The notes below the pieces were generated by a model that did no database searches, was not told the origin of the DNA, and saw only the letters and a program-made list of their open reading frames with translations. Both the position numbers and the translations under genes were made by a program. DNA of 64,000 nucleotides. It comes from Paenibacillus sp. V4I3. Its GTDB lineage: Bacteria > Bacillota > Bacilli > Paenibacillales > NBRC-103111. Below, in pieces: positions 18,856-27,257 of the stretch (the first letter of the stretch is position 1; the number at the start of each line of letters is the position of its first letter). Location of the stretch: contig NZ_JAUSZA010000001.1 in assembly GCF_030817215.1 (NCBI RefSeq), positions 1,462,501 through 1,526,500 on the forward strand, in the 5' to 3' direction.

Positions 18856-18893
18856 GAGGTCAACCGGTTTTTACTGGTTGACCATTTTTGTCT
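18856..18893 (+). terminator. Hairpin terminator
   Basis: GGTCAACCGG and CTGGTTGACC pair around TTTTTA and are followed by ATTTTTGTC. It lies about 45 bp after the AraC fragment and probably was the original gene's terminator. Confidence 0.7.
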
Positions 18894-19100
18894 TGGTGGT
18901 GTATTTCTTAGTAGCCGGGGCCGATCGGATGTTCACCTGAGTCTGTGACCCATCGTTAAAACTATTAAGTCTCGCATAATAAGCAATGTTGCGGAACTAT
19001 ATGGAAGGCTTAGAGGTTTCGGCTAGTGAATAGGTTTTTATTAGAATTGATCATCTCAAACACAGAATCATTTTGACGTTCGAACATGTTACCGACCAAC

Positions 19101-19130
19101 AACAAAAAACCCCGTAAATAAAATACGGGG
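19101..19130 (-). terminator. Terminator on the minus strand
   Basis: CCCCGTA / TACGGGG stem; on the minus strand it is followed by a T-run (AAAAAA at 19104-19109 on the plus strand). It lies directly behind a minus-strand coding-like remnant. Confidence 0.6.
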
Positions 19131-19139
19131 CTGTTATTT

Positions 19140-19250
19140 TCACTTTACATCGGAAAAGCTTTCTTCATAAACACATACGCGGCTACGTCCCTGCTGCTTC
19201 AGTGGCAAGCCTGGTCCCCCTGCGTTATATCCGTAGGTATAACCGTGAAT
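19140..19250 (-). pseudogene. Possible 3' remnant of an unknown gene
   Basis: On the minus strand this reads IHGYTYGYNAGGPGLPLKQQ followed by GRSRVCVYEESFSDVK and a stop, and ends just before a minus-strand terminator. A stop codon lies immediately upstream in the same frame, so only about 36 codons remain. I do not recognise the family. The only support is the codon-like composition and the terminator. Confidence 0.25.
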
Positions 19251-19638
19251 GCCTCACCGCCCTACCTAGTCATGCGATGCAATGTACGCGATATTCTAGC
19301 AAATTCAAATTTATTCTAAACATAGCACCCACTCATAATTAGAGAATGGTTAACCGGAGCATAACCTGCTTCGAGACATTACCGCTTGTGTAACCAACGA
19401 GGGTCCCTCTCCACGAAACAACCCCCACATCGTTTATCGACAGAAGTCTTGTTTTGTGTCTCGATATCGGAAGAGGAGCGGGACTCGATCGCGATTAGGG
19501 CCAGCGCGGTCGCGGTGACGCCCAGTGCGGCGTTGTAGATAACCCTAGTGCAGGTCTTGAGCATGGAAAGCGGCAAATTTCTTTCTAGCAAGAACGGGCG
19601 GCACCCACTTGAGGTACCGCTCGGTGGCTAGGTTGAGA

Positions 19639-20445
19639 TCAGATTCGGTTTTCCCAAGCGGCGAGCTGATGGTTCTTCAGCATGTCCTCGACCACCTGGG
19701 GGACGACGTTTCGGAACTTGCCTTCGTCGGCGGGGACGATGTCGATCATGCGATCGATCATCTCCTGCGCATCCATCTTGCCTTCAGGCGTGGCGAAGAA
19801 ATCGTCGAAACCTTTGCGCAGATCGGCGCGCTTTGTGAAGTTGACCTGGTCGTCGAGCCAGCGGAACGGATTGTCCGCCATCGTCTCGTTATAACCCGTG
19901 TAATAGGCGCCCGGATTGATGGTCTGGACCTTGATCCCATACTGGGTCAGCTCTTGTTGCATGGCTTCGGCGAATGCCTCCAGCGCATGCTTGGTCGAAA
20001 CATAGGTGCCCCAGTTGGCGGGGGTGAACAGGCCGCCCATGGACGAAGTGAAGACGACCTTGCCACGCTTGCCCTCGCGAACCCATTTCTGGACAACGCC
20101 CTGGGTGAGGGTCAGTGGCAGGAAGACGTTGACCTCGTAATTCTTGCGGACGAGATCGACGGGGATTTCCCAGACCGGGCCGGCTTCGCCTATGCCCGCA
20201 TTGTTCCAGAGTACGTCGAAGTCCCAGGACTGCGCCTGTTTGATATCATAAGGGTCGGTCAGATCGAGCCGCTCGACGCGCAGGTTGGTAAGGCCGAGTG
20301 CTGTGGCTTCCTCGCGCAGCGGGGTCACCTGCGAGGATACGTGGACGGTGGCGATGATGTTGTGGCCATTCTTGGCCATGCCGATGGCCGCTGCCTTGCC
20401 GAAGCCCGAGCCAGCGCCGGTGATGAGGATGGTTTTAGTGGTCAT
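19639..20445 (-). CDS. SDR-family oxidoreductase, duplicate copy 1
   Basis: A short-chain dehydrogenase/reductase of 268 residues. It has the cofactor-binding motif ITGAGSGFGKAAAIG (residues 8-22), the NAG motif (VLWNNAGIGEAGP), the catalytic serine segment VVFTSSMGG and the YxxxK motif (YVSTKHALEAF). The substrate is unknown. The gene is much GC-richer than the surrounding DNA, and its codon use looks proteobacterial, so lateral transfer is likely. AGGAATG precedes the ATG. It is the distal copy of a tandem duplication. It differs from copy 2 at few residues (Ile/Met after NAG, Asn/Asp near the end). Long frames on the opposite strand are shadows of its high GC. Confidence 0.9.
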   Translation of the reverse strand: MTTKTILITGAGSGFGKAAAIGMAKNGHNIIATVHVSSQVTPLREEATALGLTNLRVERLDLTDPYDIKQAQSWDFDVLWNNAGIGEAGPVWEIPVDLVRKNYEVNVFLPLTLTQGVVQKWVREGKRGKVVFTSSMGGLFTPANWGTYVSTKHALEAFAEAMQQELTQYGIKVQTINPGAYYTGYNETMADNPFRWLDDQVNFTKRADLRKGFDDFFATPEGKMDAQEMIDRMIDIVPADEGKFRNVVPQVVEDMLKNHQLAAWENRI

Positions 20446-20608
20446 GATATATACATTCCTTTCACATTCAGATGGGTTGATGGTTGTGCTTGGGTTGGTG
20501 TTCAGTTGCTAACCCTGGTGCAGGTCTTGAGCATGGAAAGCGGCAAATTTCTTTCTAGCAAGAACGGGCGGCACCCACTTGAGGCACCGCTCGGTGGCTA
20601 GGTTGAGA

Positions 20609-21415
20609 TCAGATTCGGTTTTCCCAAGCGGCGAGCTGATGGTCCTTCAGCATGTCCTCGACCACCTGGGGGACGACGTTTCGGAACTTGCCTTCGTCGG
20701 CGGGGACGATGTCGATCATGCGATCGATCATCTCCTGCGCATCCATCTTGCCTTCAGGCGTGGCGAAGAAATCGTCGAAACCTTTGCGCAGATCGGCGCG
20801 CTTTGTGAAGTTGACCTGGTCGTCGAGCCAGCGGAACGGATTGTCCGCCATCGTCTCGTTATAACCCGTGTAATAGGCGCCCGGATTGATGGTCTGGACC
20901 TTGATCCCATACTGGGTCAGCTCTTGTTGCATGGCTTCGGCGAATGCCTCCAGCGCATGCTTGGTCGAAACATAGGTGCCCCAGTTGGCGGGGGTGAACA
21001 GGCCGCCCATGGACGAAGTGAAGACGACCTTGCCACGCTTGCCCTCGCGAACCCATTTCTGGACAACGCCCTGGGTGAGGGTCAGTGGCAGGAAGACGTT
21101 GACCTCGTAATTCTTGCGGACGAGATCGACGGGGATTTCCCAGACCGGGCCGGCTTCGCCCATGCCCGCATTGTTCCAGAGTACGTCGAAGTCCCAGGAC
21201 TGCGCCTGTTTGATATCATAAGGGTCGGTCAGATCGAGCCGCTCGACGCGCAGGTTGGTAAGGCCGAGTGCTGTGGCTTCCTCGCGCAGCGGGGTCACCT
21301 GCGAGGATACGTGGACGGTGGCGATGATGTTGTGGCCATTCTTGGCCATGCCGATGGCCGCTGCCTTGCCGAAGCCCGAGCCAGCGCCGGTGATGAGGAT
21401 GGTTTTAGTGGTCAT
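20609..21415 (-). CDS. SDR-family oxidoreductase, duplicate copy 2
   Basis: Nearly identical to the copy at 19639 (268 residues, same TGxxxGxG, NAG, Ser and YxxxK motifs; NAGMGEAGP here). This is probably the original copy because it follows the HbpS/GlcG-like gene directly, with 55 bp between them, in what looks like a two-gene operon read on the minus strand. Duplication then added the downstream copy, which would double the enzyme dose. The role is uncertain; SDR plus HbpS-like pairs are often found near oxidative or aromatic-compound metabolism. Confidence 0.9.
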   Translation of the reverse strand: MTTKTILITGAGSGFGKAAAIGMAKNGHNIIATVHVSSQVTPLREEATALGLTNLRVERLDLTDPYDIKQAQSWDFDVLWNNAGMGEAGPVWEIPVDLVRKNYEVNVFLPLTLTQGVVQKWVREGKRGKVVFTSSMGGLFTPANWGTYVSTKHALEAFAEAMQQELTQYGIKVQTINPGAYYTGYNETMADNPFRWLDDQVNFTKRADLRKGFDDFFATPEGKMDAQEMIDRMIDIVPADEGKFRNVVPQVVEDMLKDHQLAAWENRI

Positions 21416-21470
21416 GATATATACATTCCTTTCACATTCAGATGGGTTGATGGTTTGCTTGGGTTAGTGT

Positions 21471-21872
21471 TCAGTTGCCGAGCGCCGCTGCCGCGGCTTG
21501 GGCGATGTCGAGGTCCTGAGCTACTGCGCCACCGGATACGCCGACTGCGCCGATCAGGATGCCGCTGGTGTCTAGCAGGGGGAGGCCTCCTGCGAAGACC
21601 ACCAGACCGCCATTGGTCTGCTCCAGGCCGGGCGAGGTGCCGCCGGGTTTGGAAAATTCACCGATTGCCTCGGTGGGCATGCCGAACAGCGCGGCTGTCC
21701 GGGCCTTGCCGAGAGCGATGTCGATGGAGCCCAGAAGGGCACCGTCCATCCGGCCAAAGGCCTTCAGGTTCACGCCAGCGTCCAGGACTGCAATATTGAC
21801 CGGAACGCCTATTTCTGTGGCCCGCGCCTCGCCGGCGGCGATAATCTTGCGGGCTTGATCTGCTGTAATCAT
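21471..21872 (-). CDS. HbpS/GlcG-family (DUF336) protein
   Basis: A protein of 133 residues of the heme-binding HbpS-like / GlcG family. It opens MITADQARKIIAAGEARATE, continues VPVNIAVLDAGVNLKAFGRM and GSIDIALGKARTAALFG, and has the glycine-rich GGLVVFAGGLPL and IGAVGVSGG segments typical of the family. The exact function is not settled; members bind heme or small ligands or act as redox sensors. It is GC-rich like the SDR genes downstream and was probably acquired with them. GGAGAA precedes the ATG. The promoter should lie in the AT-rich 21890-21990 region. Confidence 0.85.
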   Translation of the reverse strand: MITADQARKIIAAGEARATEIGVPVNIAVLDAGVNLKAFGRMDGALLGSIDIALGKARTAALFGMPTEAIGEFSKPGGTSPGLEQTNGGLVVFAGGLPLLDTSGILIGAVGVSGGAVAQDLDIAQAAAAALGN

Positions 21873-22209
21873 CTGTATTCTCCTGCCTTTTAGAGTTTTA
21901 CGATGGCATTCAAAATAACTAGTTATGAAGCCTCTCGCATGTCTTATAATACTAATACCGAAATATATCGATCAATTCTATATTTTCTATACATTCAATC
22001 TGTTTAAGCTATAGGGCCGTTCGACTACAACATATAAGTACTCCCTATATGTTGGTTGATACTTTGTTTACTAATAGAATTAGTTCAAGGTCTTATAATA
22101 AAAGGAGGCATATTTATGTGGTCTATATTTTTTCATTATTACTGAGAATGAAATGTTCAAGTTAGGCTGAATCAATCTTTAGAGAATTCCGAGAATGGGA
22201 GGGGTTATG
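21873..22209. other. AT-rich intergenic region with a cut-off start
   Basis: This gap holds the presumed promoter of the HbpS-SDR operon. At 22103-22107 there is an AAAGGAGG ribosome site followed by ATGTGGTCTATA and a stop after nine codons (MWSIFFHYY), which looks like the start of a gene whose body was lost. I see no other structure. Confidence 0.4.
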
Positions 22210-22283
22210 GTGAAAACATTGGTACTTGTCGCTCATCCTAATTTGGACATACTCGAGTGAATAAGGTTTGTTTGAGGAAGTAA
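22210..22283 (+). pseudogene. 5' stub of a YwrO-type quinone reductase gene
   Basis: Starting at GTG 22210 behind GGAGGGG, the sequence reads VKTLVLVAHPNL and then, after a small deletion and frame change, matches the intact gene at 27405 (SRVNKxW, EEV). Similarity ends near 22283. It is one of two truncated copies of that gene in the window; the other is at 24136. Confidence 0.8.
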
Positions 22284-22374
22284 TAAAAGCCCATTACGCT
22301 GAGCTCAAAGGCGTGGTGATGTCGATGGAGCAGCTTCTTCAGTACCCGATCTCCTGTTCTCGCGGAACAGCCGG

Positions 22375-22582
22375 GTCCGGATGCCATCACGGAATTGTTC
22401 GAAATCGAGGTCGGCAGCATCGACCTGTTGATCTTATTCGCGCGCAAGGGCCTGGGCGTTTCGTACGTGACCCGGGAATTCAGCTCCACGTCAACATGCC
22501 GTCGTCCCAGGTAGGATTCATGATCATGGGCAACATGCCGCTCTCCACCACAGCGCATAAGTTTATGGAATTGGTCAAATAG
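22375..22582 (+). pseudogene. 3' fragment of a LysR-type regulator
   Basis: Reads PDAITELFEIEVGSIDLLIL and FARKGLGVSYVTREFSS in one frame, then LHVNMPSSQVGFMIMGNMPL and STTAHKFMELVK in another. This is the end of a LysR effector domain broken by a frameshift near 22485. It is joined directly to the ywrO stub, and it is GC-richer than either LysR gene upstream, so it has a separate origin. Confidence 0.6.
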
Positions 22583-22619
22583 CGATGAGTACGCTGAAAA
22601 GGCCCGCGATGCGCAAGGA

Positions 22620-22766
22620 TAATTGCAGAGTTTTCAGCCAAAAGTAGATCTGTCTTGCCGTCAGACGTTTCAAAAGTTTTATTAAGTTTTTGCATAAGCG
22701 ATTCCTATGGCTGTTATAGAGAAAGCCTTATTACTAGTAAGAATACTGACTTTTAGACTTATAATT
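22620..22766 (-). repeat. Duplicate of the acetate-transporter leader
   Basis: This segment matches 23588-23640 and 23776-23872, the DNA just upstream of the transporter gene on the minus strand. It starts MQKLNKTF... on the minus strand. In the copy beside the transporter, about 135 bp of other sequence is inserted between the two matching blocks. No transporter gene is attached to this copy. Confidence 0.8.
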
Positions 22767-22896
22767 TCGGACATAGCTTGTTAAAACAATTGAAAGGATT
22801 GAGGAGATGAGTAAGTGAGGTATGGTAAATTATAGAAGTGCATCCAAGGGAAGGGCCGCTATGTAAGAACATGTAAATCCGCGGCATAGAAGATGA

Positions 22897-22921
22897 GAGC
22901 CCACCAGGAAATGGTGGGCTC
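22897..22921 (-). terminator. Hairpin behind the acetate-transporter-like gene
   Basis: GAGCCCACC / GGTGGGCTC stem of nine pairs, 13 bases beyond the stop codon on the minus strand. It lacks a clean T-run, so it may be a weak terminator or a messenger-stabilising hairpin. Confidence 0.5.
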
Positions 22922-22933
22922 GTTGTTTAGGTA

Positions 22934-23566
22934 TTATTTGGGGTCTGCTACTGTTACCGTCTGCATCTTTACCCGTGCTAAGCGTGGCAATGGATAGACT
23001 ACACGACCATACGCCTGATTTACAACCTGTGCTGAACAGAGGTACACTGCAACAACGCCTGAAGCAAGCAGCGCCCATGCAGAAATTTGTTCAAAGCCTT
23101 TTGCCAGCACACCAAGATCAGTCAGTGCAATAAACGGAAGGGCAACATCCAGTAATATTACTATAACAGAGAGCAGGCTGAATGATTTAAAAAATGCAGG
23201 CGTCCACAGCAACAATATAATTGCCAACACCGACCATGCATAACCGTCAATCCGAGAATCCAAAGGTATACCTGCTGTTATCGCGTCGTATTTGAGCAAC
23301 ATTTCCAGGCCACCCACCAACATGAAGAACGCACTGAAAAATAGAAATGTATTTCCTCCAGTATCATTTTGTCTCTTTAAATCCAAGATGCCGACGATCA
23401 ATTGTACTACAAAGCCGCCTAGCAGCCAACAGGCGATAAGAGGCAGCGCAGAAGATTCCACGCGACCGGTCAGCAAAGCGAAAAAACATGCGCAGGCAAC
23501 TGCCAGTGCCACTAGACCCGCGGGTGTCGGATTTGCCCATTCTTTACTTGTTTGATTATTCAGCAT
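22934..23566 (-). CDS. GPR1/FUN34/YaaH-family acetate transporter
   Basis: A six-helix membrane protein of 210 residues in the AceTr family (SatP in E. coli, Ady2 in yeast), which moves acetate or succinate with protons. The family signature near the N-terminus is present as ANPTPAGLVAL (NPAPLGL-like). It is followed by hydrophobic segments such as ALAVACACFFALLTG, ACWLLGGFVVQLIVGILDL and FLFFSAFFMLVGGLEMLL. An AGGAGGAAAAAG ribosome site precedes the ATG. Composition is near 50% GC, between that of the host-like and the foreign genes. It is monocistronic, with a repeated leader of unknown role upstream. Confidence 0.85.
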   Translation of the reverse strand: MLNNQTSKEWANPTPAGLVALAVACACFFALLTGRVESSALPLIACWLLGGFVVQLIVGILDLKRQNDTGGNTFLFFSAFFMLVGGLEMLLKYDAITAGIPLDSRIDGYAWSVLAIILLLWTPAFFKSFSLLSVIVILLDVALPFIALTDLGVLAKGFEQISAWALLASGVVAVYLCSAQVVNQAYGRVVYPLPRLARVKMQTVTVADPK

Positions 23567-23587
23567 ACTTTTTCCTCCTAAAATTTA

Positions 23588-23872
23588 ATTGCAGAGTTTT
23601 CAGCCAATAGTAGATCTGTCTTGCCGTCAAACATTCAAAGATCCCAACTTTCCATATTTGATTGAACAGGTCCATAAAAATGGACATTCTGTGCTGCTGT
23701 CTCAGTCTAATGAAATTTAACTGTACAAACAATATTCTGTTTTCTATACAATGCTTTAAAAAAAACTATACCCTTTAAAAGTTTTATTAAGTTTTTGCAT
23801 AAGCAATTCCTATGGCTGTTATAGACAAAGCCATATTGAAATACTGACTTTTAGACTTATAAATAGGGACAT
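23588..23872 (-). repeat. Interrupted copy of the transporter leader
   Basis: Two blocks (23588-23640 and 23776-23872) match the continuous leader at 22620-22766. The 135 bp between them appears only here, so one copy gained an insertion or the other lost a segment. The leader could encode a short peptide beginning MQKLNKTF on the minus strand. Confidence 0.75.
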
Positions 23873-23888
23873 TATTAACTCATATCTA

Positions 23889-24194
23889 CTGGTAGTGCAC
23901 CCCCTGGAATGGACGTTGGAGTAACCATCCTGGTTTATCCGATGAAATTTTTAATGGGTGCATTTTCTTTTCTAAAAACGGGTATGAGCTAAATGAACAA
24001 ATAGATCGGACCTTACAGAAAAGCGAAAAGCCCAAATATACGTTAAAGTTAATACATCCGGAATTCATAAACAATATATACAAGGCAAATACGGAAGGAA
24101 GTAAAAATATGAATTCCGAAATAGGAGGGGTAATCGTGAAGACTTTGGTACTAGTCGCTCATCCTAATATGGGCAAATCTCGAGTGAACAAGGC
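23889..24194 (+). repeat. Direct repeat of the ywrO promoter region and gene start
   Basis: This 306-bp segment is a second copy of 27172-27463 (the promoter, leader and first 19 codons of the intact ywrO-like gene), with scattered base changes and small indels. It ends abruptly within the gene after GTGAACAAGGC. Confidence 0.93.
23985..24049 (+). promoter_or_regulatory. Conserved 53-bp-spaced promoter, copy A
   Basis: AAATGAACAA begins at 23991, with TCGGACCTTACAG after it, and TAAAGT (24044-24049) at the -10 position, exactly 53 bp from the start of the box. AAGCGA occupies the -35 position, unlike TTGACA. It now precedes only a truncated ywrO stub. Confidence 0.7.
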
Positions 24195-24195
24195 A
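24136..24195 (+). pseudogene. Second 5' stub of the YwrO-type gene
   Basis: GTG at 24136 behind GGAGGGG, reading VKTLVLVAHPNMGKSRVNKA, identical to the intact protein at 27405. It breaks off at about 24195 into unrelated sequence. Both ribosome site and promoter are preserved, so a short useless peptide may still be made. Confidence 0.85.
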
Positions 24196-24335
24196 CAAAT
24201 GCAATGCCCCATGTCCCTTTAGCTGAGTTTGGACGCTTAAGTAGACGTAACTTGTCAGTCAGCATACGTTCTCCTAAGTAAAGTATCCCTATGAGCAGTG
24301 AGAGATGATAGAACAATATAAAAATAACTAAATTA

Positions 24336-24479
24336 TTAATATCGACTTATTTTCAACTTTATAAAATCAATAATTTCTTCCTGATCGGCAGCCTTTAATT
24401 TATCGAAATGCAACAATATGTTGGCCTCTTTTGCATTAATGTCCTTAATTCCAAAAGCCTTGCCTTCTGCACTCTTCAT
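24336..24479 (-). pseudogene. C-terminal remnant of an XRE-type repressor
   Basis: On the minus strand: MKSAEGKAFGIKDINAKEAN, then ILLHFDKLKAADQEEIIDFI, ending KLKISRY and a stop (47 residues). The tail resembles the C-terminal helix pattern of the XRE regulator at 14059 (NYRLLDGFDQKEIDEIIKIK). No helix-turn-helix is present, so it is either a fragment or a very small independent protein. Confidence 0.4.
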
Positions 24480-24534
24480 TGGATGGAAAATATATTGCTG
24501 ACTTTATTCGTTTCGTAAGGGGGACAATTACATC

Positions 24535-25437
24535 ATGAAGAAATCAACGGGTGTCCAAACGGCTTTATTGATCGCATACCTCGTCATCGTCTGGGGAGTC
24601 AACTGGCCCTTATCCAAATATGCTTTGGCTTACATGCCGCCAGTGCTGTTTTCCGGTATTCGAACCCTGCTGGGTGGACTATTGCTTTTGGGGGTTGCCA
24701 TTCCGAGATTCAAGAACCTGCAATTCAGGCGAACTTGGCGCATCTATGCGGTTTCCGCCATCCTCAACGTCGTGCTGTATTACGGCTTGCAAACGATCGG
24801 ACTAGGGTACCTGCCGTCAGGCTTGTTTTCGGCGATCGTCTTTCTTCAGCCGGTACTGGTCGGTTTGTTCTCGTGGTTATGGCTGGGCGAATCGATGAAC
24901 GGGCTAAAAATCATTGGTCTCGTTCTAGGATTTGCCGGTGTGGCCGTCATATGCAGCGGCGCGGGAGGTATCTCCGGCCATATCTCTGTCGCGGGGATAT
25001 TGCTTGCCTTGGGATCAGCGCTCAGCTGGGCGCTTGGCATCGTGTTCGTCAAAAAATCTAGCGCCGTCGTGGATCCGATATGGCTCGTGACGCTTCAACT
25101 GCTGATCGGGGGGGGATTCATGACAGTGCTCGGCACCTGCGTCGAGAACTGGTCCGACGTGGTTTGGAGCGCCGGCTTCATAGGGAGCCTGTTATTCATA
25201 TCTGTCTTCGTCATCGCCTTGGGCTGGCTCGTGTTCTATCGGTTGATTGGCTCCGGAGAGGCGAGCAAAGTAGCGTCGTTTACGTTCATGATCCCTCTTG
25301 TGGCTATCCTCACAGGCTGCCTTATCTTCAGCGAACCGTTTACGGTTTCCCTGTTCGCGGGACTCGTTCTGATCCTGCTCAGCATCTATTTCGTGAGCCG
25401 GCAGCCATCTCGGCAAGCAGCCCGTATGGTTGCGTGA
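24535..25437 (+). CDS. EamA/DMT-family transporter
   Basis: A membrane protein of 300 residues with ten helices in two EamA repeats. Typical segments are YLVIVWGVNWPLSKYALAYM (helix 1), the end of helix 4 and start of helix 5 (LQPVLVGLFSWLWLGE), and in the second repeat FTFMIPLVAILTGCLIFSEP. Such proteins usually export amino acids or metabolites; the substrate is unknown. AAGGGGGAC precedes the ATG. The gene is GC-richer than its AT-rich flanks, which suggests separate acquisition. It sits alone among relics. Confidence 0.88.
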   Translation: MKKSTGVQTALLIAYLVIVWGVNWPLSKYALAYMPPVLFSGIRTLLGGLLLLGVAIPRFKNLQFRRTWRIYAVSAILNVVLYYGLQTIGLGYLPSGLFSAIVFLQPVLVGLFSWLWLGESMNGLKIIGLVLGFAGVAVICSGAGGISGHISVAGILLALGSALSWALGIVFVKKSSAVVDPIWLVTLQLLIGGGFMTVLGTCVENWSDVVWSAGFIGSLLFISVFVIALGWLVFYRLIGSGEASKVASFTFMIPLVAILTGCLIFSEPFTVSLFAGLVLILLSIYFVSRQPSRQAARMVA

Positions 25438-25518
25438 TAAATGGCGGGGAAACAACTCGCGGGCAGTTCATCTGTTGCTGCTAAGCTGCAAATTAAATCA
25501 TTAAAGGAGTTAATGGTA

Positions 25519-25738
25519 ATGGATCATTTATTTAGTACTTTTAAGAAAAAAGGCTTGAATAAAAAACCGCGTCGTCATGCCTCCTATGTGTCAATTTTCC
25601 GTCAGAAATAAAGATGGGTTTCCTACCAAGTGGCATTACATGCACTATGTAAGTCGAGCTATTGGAGGAGCGGGCCTCATTGCAATATACATTAACTATG
25701 TAATAACACTCAATTTGAATAGAACTGCTGAAGTATAG
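25519..25738 (+). pseudogene. 5' fragment of an old yellow enzyme gene
   Basis: After an AAAGGAG ribosome site the start reads MDHLFSTFKKKGLN. Then, in another frame, KNRVVMPPMCQFSV, NKDGFPTKWHYMHYVSRAIG and GAGLIAIY. This is the opening of an NADH:flavin oxidoreductase (YqjM/old yellow enzyme family), where KNRxVMxPMC and a W-H-x2-HYxSRAxG segment are typical. A frameshift near 25560 and truncation at about residue 60 have destroyed it. Intact homologs reduce electrophilic alkenes, which fits the neighbouring redox genes. Confidence 0.75.
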
Positions 25739-25899
25739 CAGTGGTATAAAAAAAATCAAAATAAGGATTTCTTCAAACAAACACTTGTGATTTGTTATAA
25801 ATAAAAATATACAAATATTGTTATGAATATAGAAAACGGGTGAAGAGGAATGGGTGGAAAAGAAGGGGCGAGAGGATACCTCCTACCAGTCGGTTGTAT

Positions 25900-26303
25900 C
25901 AGTTCTTAATTCTGATCGAATCGGCAAAGATAGACGGCGCGGGAGATTTCCGGACGTTCGTCTCGGTAGTCCTCCCGCTCTGCCAGCCGGTTCTGGCTAC
26001 CGTGGACTGTTTATCGCGGTCGTGCAGTGGAATTCCTGGTTCGATACCTTCCTGTTTACGTCATCCAAGCAAAATTTGAGTACGCTGCAGTACGAGCTGA
26101 TGAAGCTTCTGTCTTCTTCCATGAACTCGAACAGCAATCCGGCCGTCGCAAACGGAGCCGATTTAAGCGCCATACGCAACATGGTAACACTGATGTCGAT
26201 CCGGGCGTCGATTACGATCGCCTCGGTGCCGATCCTCGTCGTCTACCCGTTCCTGCAAAAATATTTTGTGCATGGTCTGCAGCTCGGCAGCGTCAAGGAG
26301 TAA
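25900..26303 (+). pseudogene. Broken sugar ABC transporter permease (LplC-like)
   Basis: [16 protein letters not shown] and [12 protein letters not shown] show the EAA loop of a binding-protein-dependent permease. After a frame change the end of the protein reads [20 protein letters not shown], then LQYELMKLLSSSM and VVYPFLQKYFVHGLQLGSVKE with a stop at 26301-26303. This ending is typical of LplC/YtcP-type permeases for complex carbohydrates. The N-terminal two thirds are missing. Confidence 0.75.
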
Positions 26304-26740
26304 CTGGCCGACAACAAGATCCTCGAAATCCGAGGCAGGGAAAGCTCCGAAGGCATCTACGCGCCGACGCAACGCTATCATGACGGACCTACTTTAACTT
26401 ATCACGACCGACGACGTCTGGGGCATCGGCAATCCGGCAGGACTATGGTCCGCCCCAATCCGTTTGCCGTCGTCTGGGAGAGCGATGAAGGCCCATGGAT
26501 GGAAGGTCACATCTTTACAAAATCAACGGCTCATATTGCGCATTGGGCGGAACGGGAAGTGTCCATCGGGAGTCGTTGCGCGGGAGGAGATGGATCGACG
26601 AAAGAAATGTTCGAGTTTGGATATTTAGCGGTGCTTTGGATCTATCATCTTACGCTGGATCCTACACTCATATCCAAGCAAAATCAACTTTTTGGAACTA
26701 ATACATTTGATAAAACGAACGGAAAACAATTAAGACACAA
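26304..26740 (+). pseudogene. Broken glycoside hydrolase (GH43-like)
   Basis: Fragments in changing frames: TTDDVWGIGNPAGLWSAP, EGPWMEG and HLYKINGSYCALGG. The pattern of a ligand-site segment followed by EGPxxxKxNGxYY is characteristic of family 43 arabinosidases/xylosidases. The fragment follows the broken permease directly, as expected for a plant-polysaccharide locus. The 3' part (FSGALDLSSYAGSYTHIQAK) I could not place. Several frameshifts and deletions are evident. Confidence 0.5.
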
Positions 26741-26800
26741 CGGCAGCTGACAAAACGATCGGCTGCCGTTTCTCAATTAACGGGCAGATTACGCTGGTCG
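26738..26800 (+). repeat. Hairpin and ACGGGCAG dispersed repeat
   Basis: ACGGCAGC / GGCTGCCGT stem followed by TTTCTCAATTAACGGGCAGATTA. The same combination of a GGCTGCCG hairpin followed by AACGGGCAG is found at 44323-44385, so this appears to be a dispersed intergenic repeat that can also act as a terminator. Confidence 0.6.
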
Positions 26801-27257
26801 TGCAATAAACCCAATAACCAAAAGAAAATTGGGAGGGAGTGTGTTTGTTATCGAAGTTCCCCGAGCAAAAGCTTTCGATGTTGCCTACACAACGTTTCTT
26901 CAAATGAACTAAATCGTCTGTCTGAAAACCCAATCCCTGGGGGTAAAAAGATTGCTGGATGAAATTCAGCAATCACTCATGGAATACGGTTATTTGGCTT
27001 AACAACATCATGGAGCAATAGGTTTCTCAACTCCCGCGGTATCCCCTTGCATACCTTCAAAACTTGAATGCAAACATAGTATGTTGGTTATTCCGGCTCT
27101 AGAAAAAAAGACTTAGCAATTGATTAAAAAAGGCGCATAGGATGAAATGGGAATATAACCTCCTGGTAGTACACCCCCTAGAATGGATGTTGAATAACCA
27201 CCTTGGTTTATCCGATGAAATTCTAGTGGTGCATTTTTCTTTTCTAAAAACGGACAT

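Larger units (their letters stand above)
19541..21478. repeat. 970-bp tandem direct duplication
   Basis: The segment 19541-20510 is repeated as 20511-21478 with only a few differences (for example T/C near 19617/20587, T/G near 19683/20643 region, and one single-base deletion near 21456). Each unit holds one complete SDR gene plus about 75 bp of its upstream region and about 100 bp downstream. The offset between the two genes is exactly 970 bp. The near identity, including non-coding parts, points to a recent duplication. Confidence 0.95.

Noticed and set aside
19609..21799. Long plus-strand open frames (330 and 406 codons) across the duplicated SDR region
   Set aside because: They are antisense to clear SDR genes with all family motifs, have no ribosome site, and arise from the high GC of the DNA.
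26820..27000. Short frame starting MFVIEVPRAKAFDVAYTTFL and a following piece ending SLMEYGYLA
   Set aside because: Looks like decayed coding sequence but I could not assign a family or a consistent frame.
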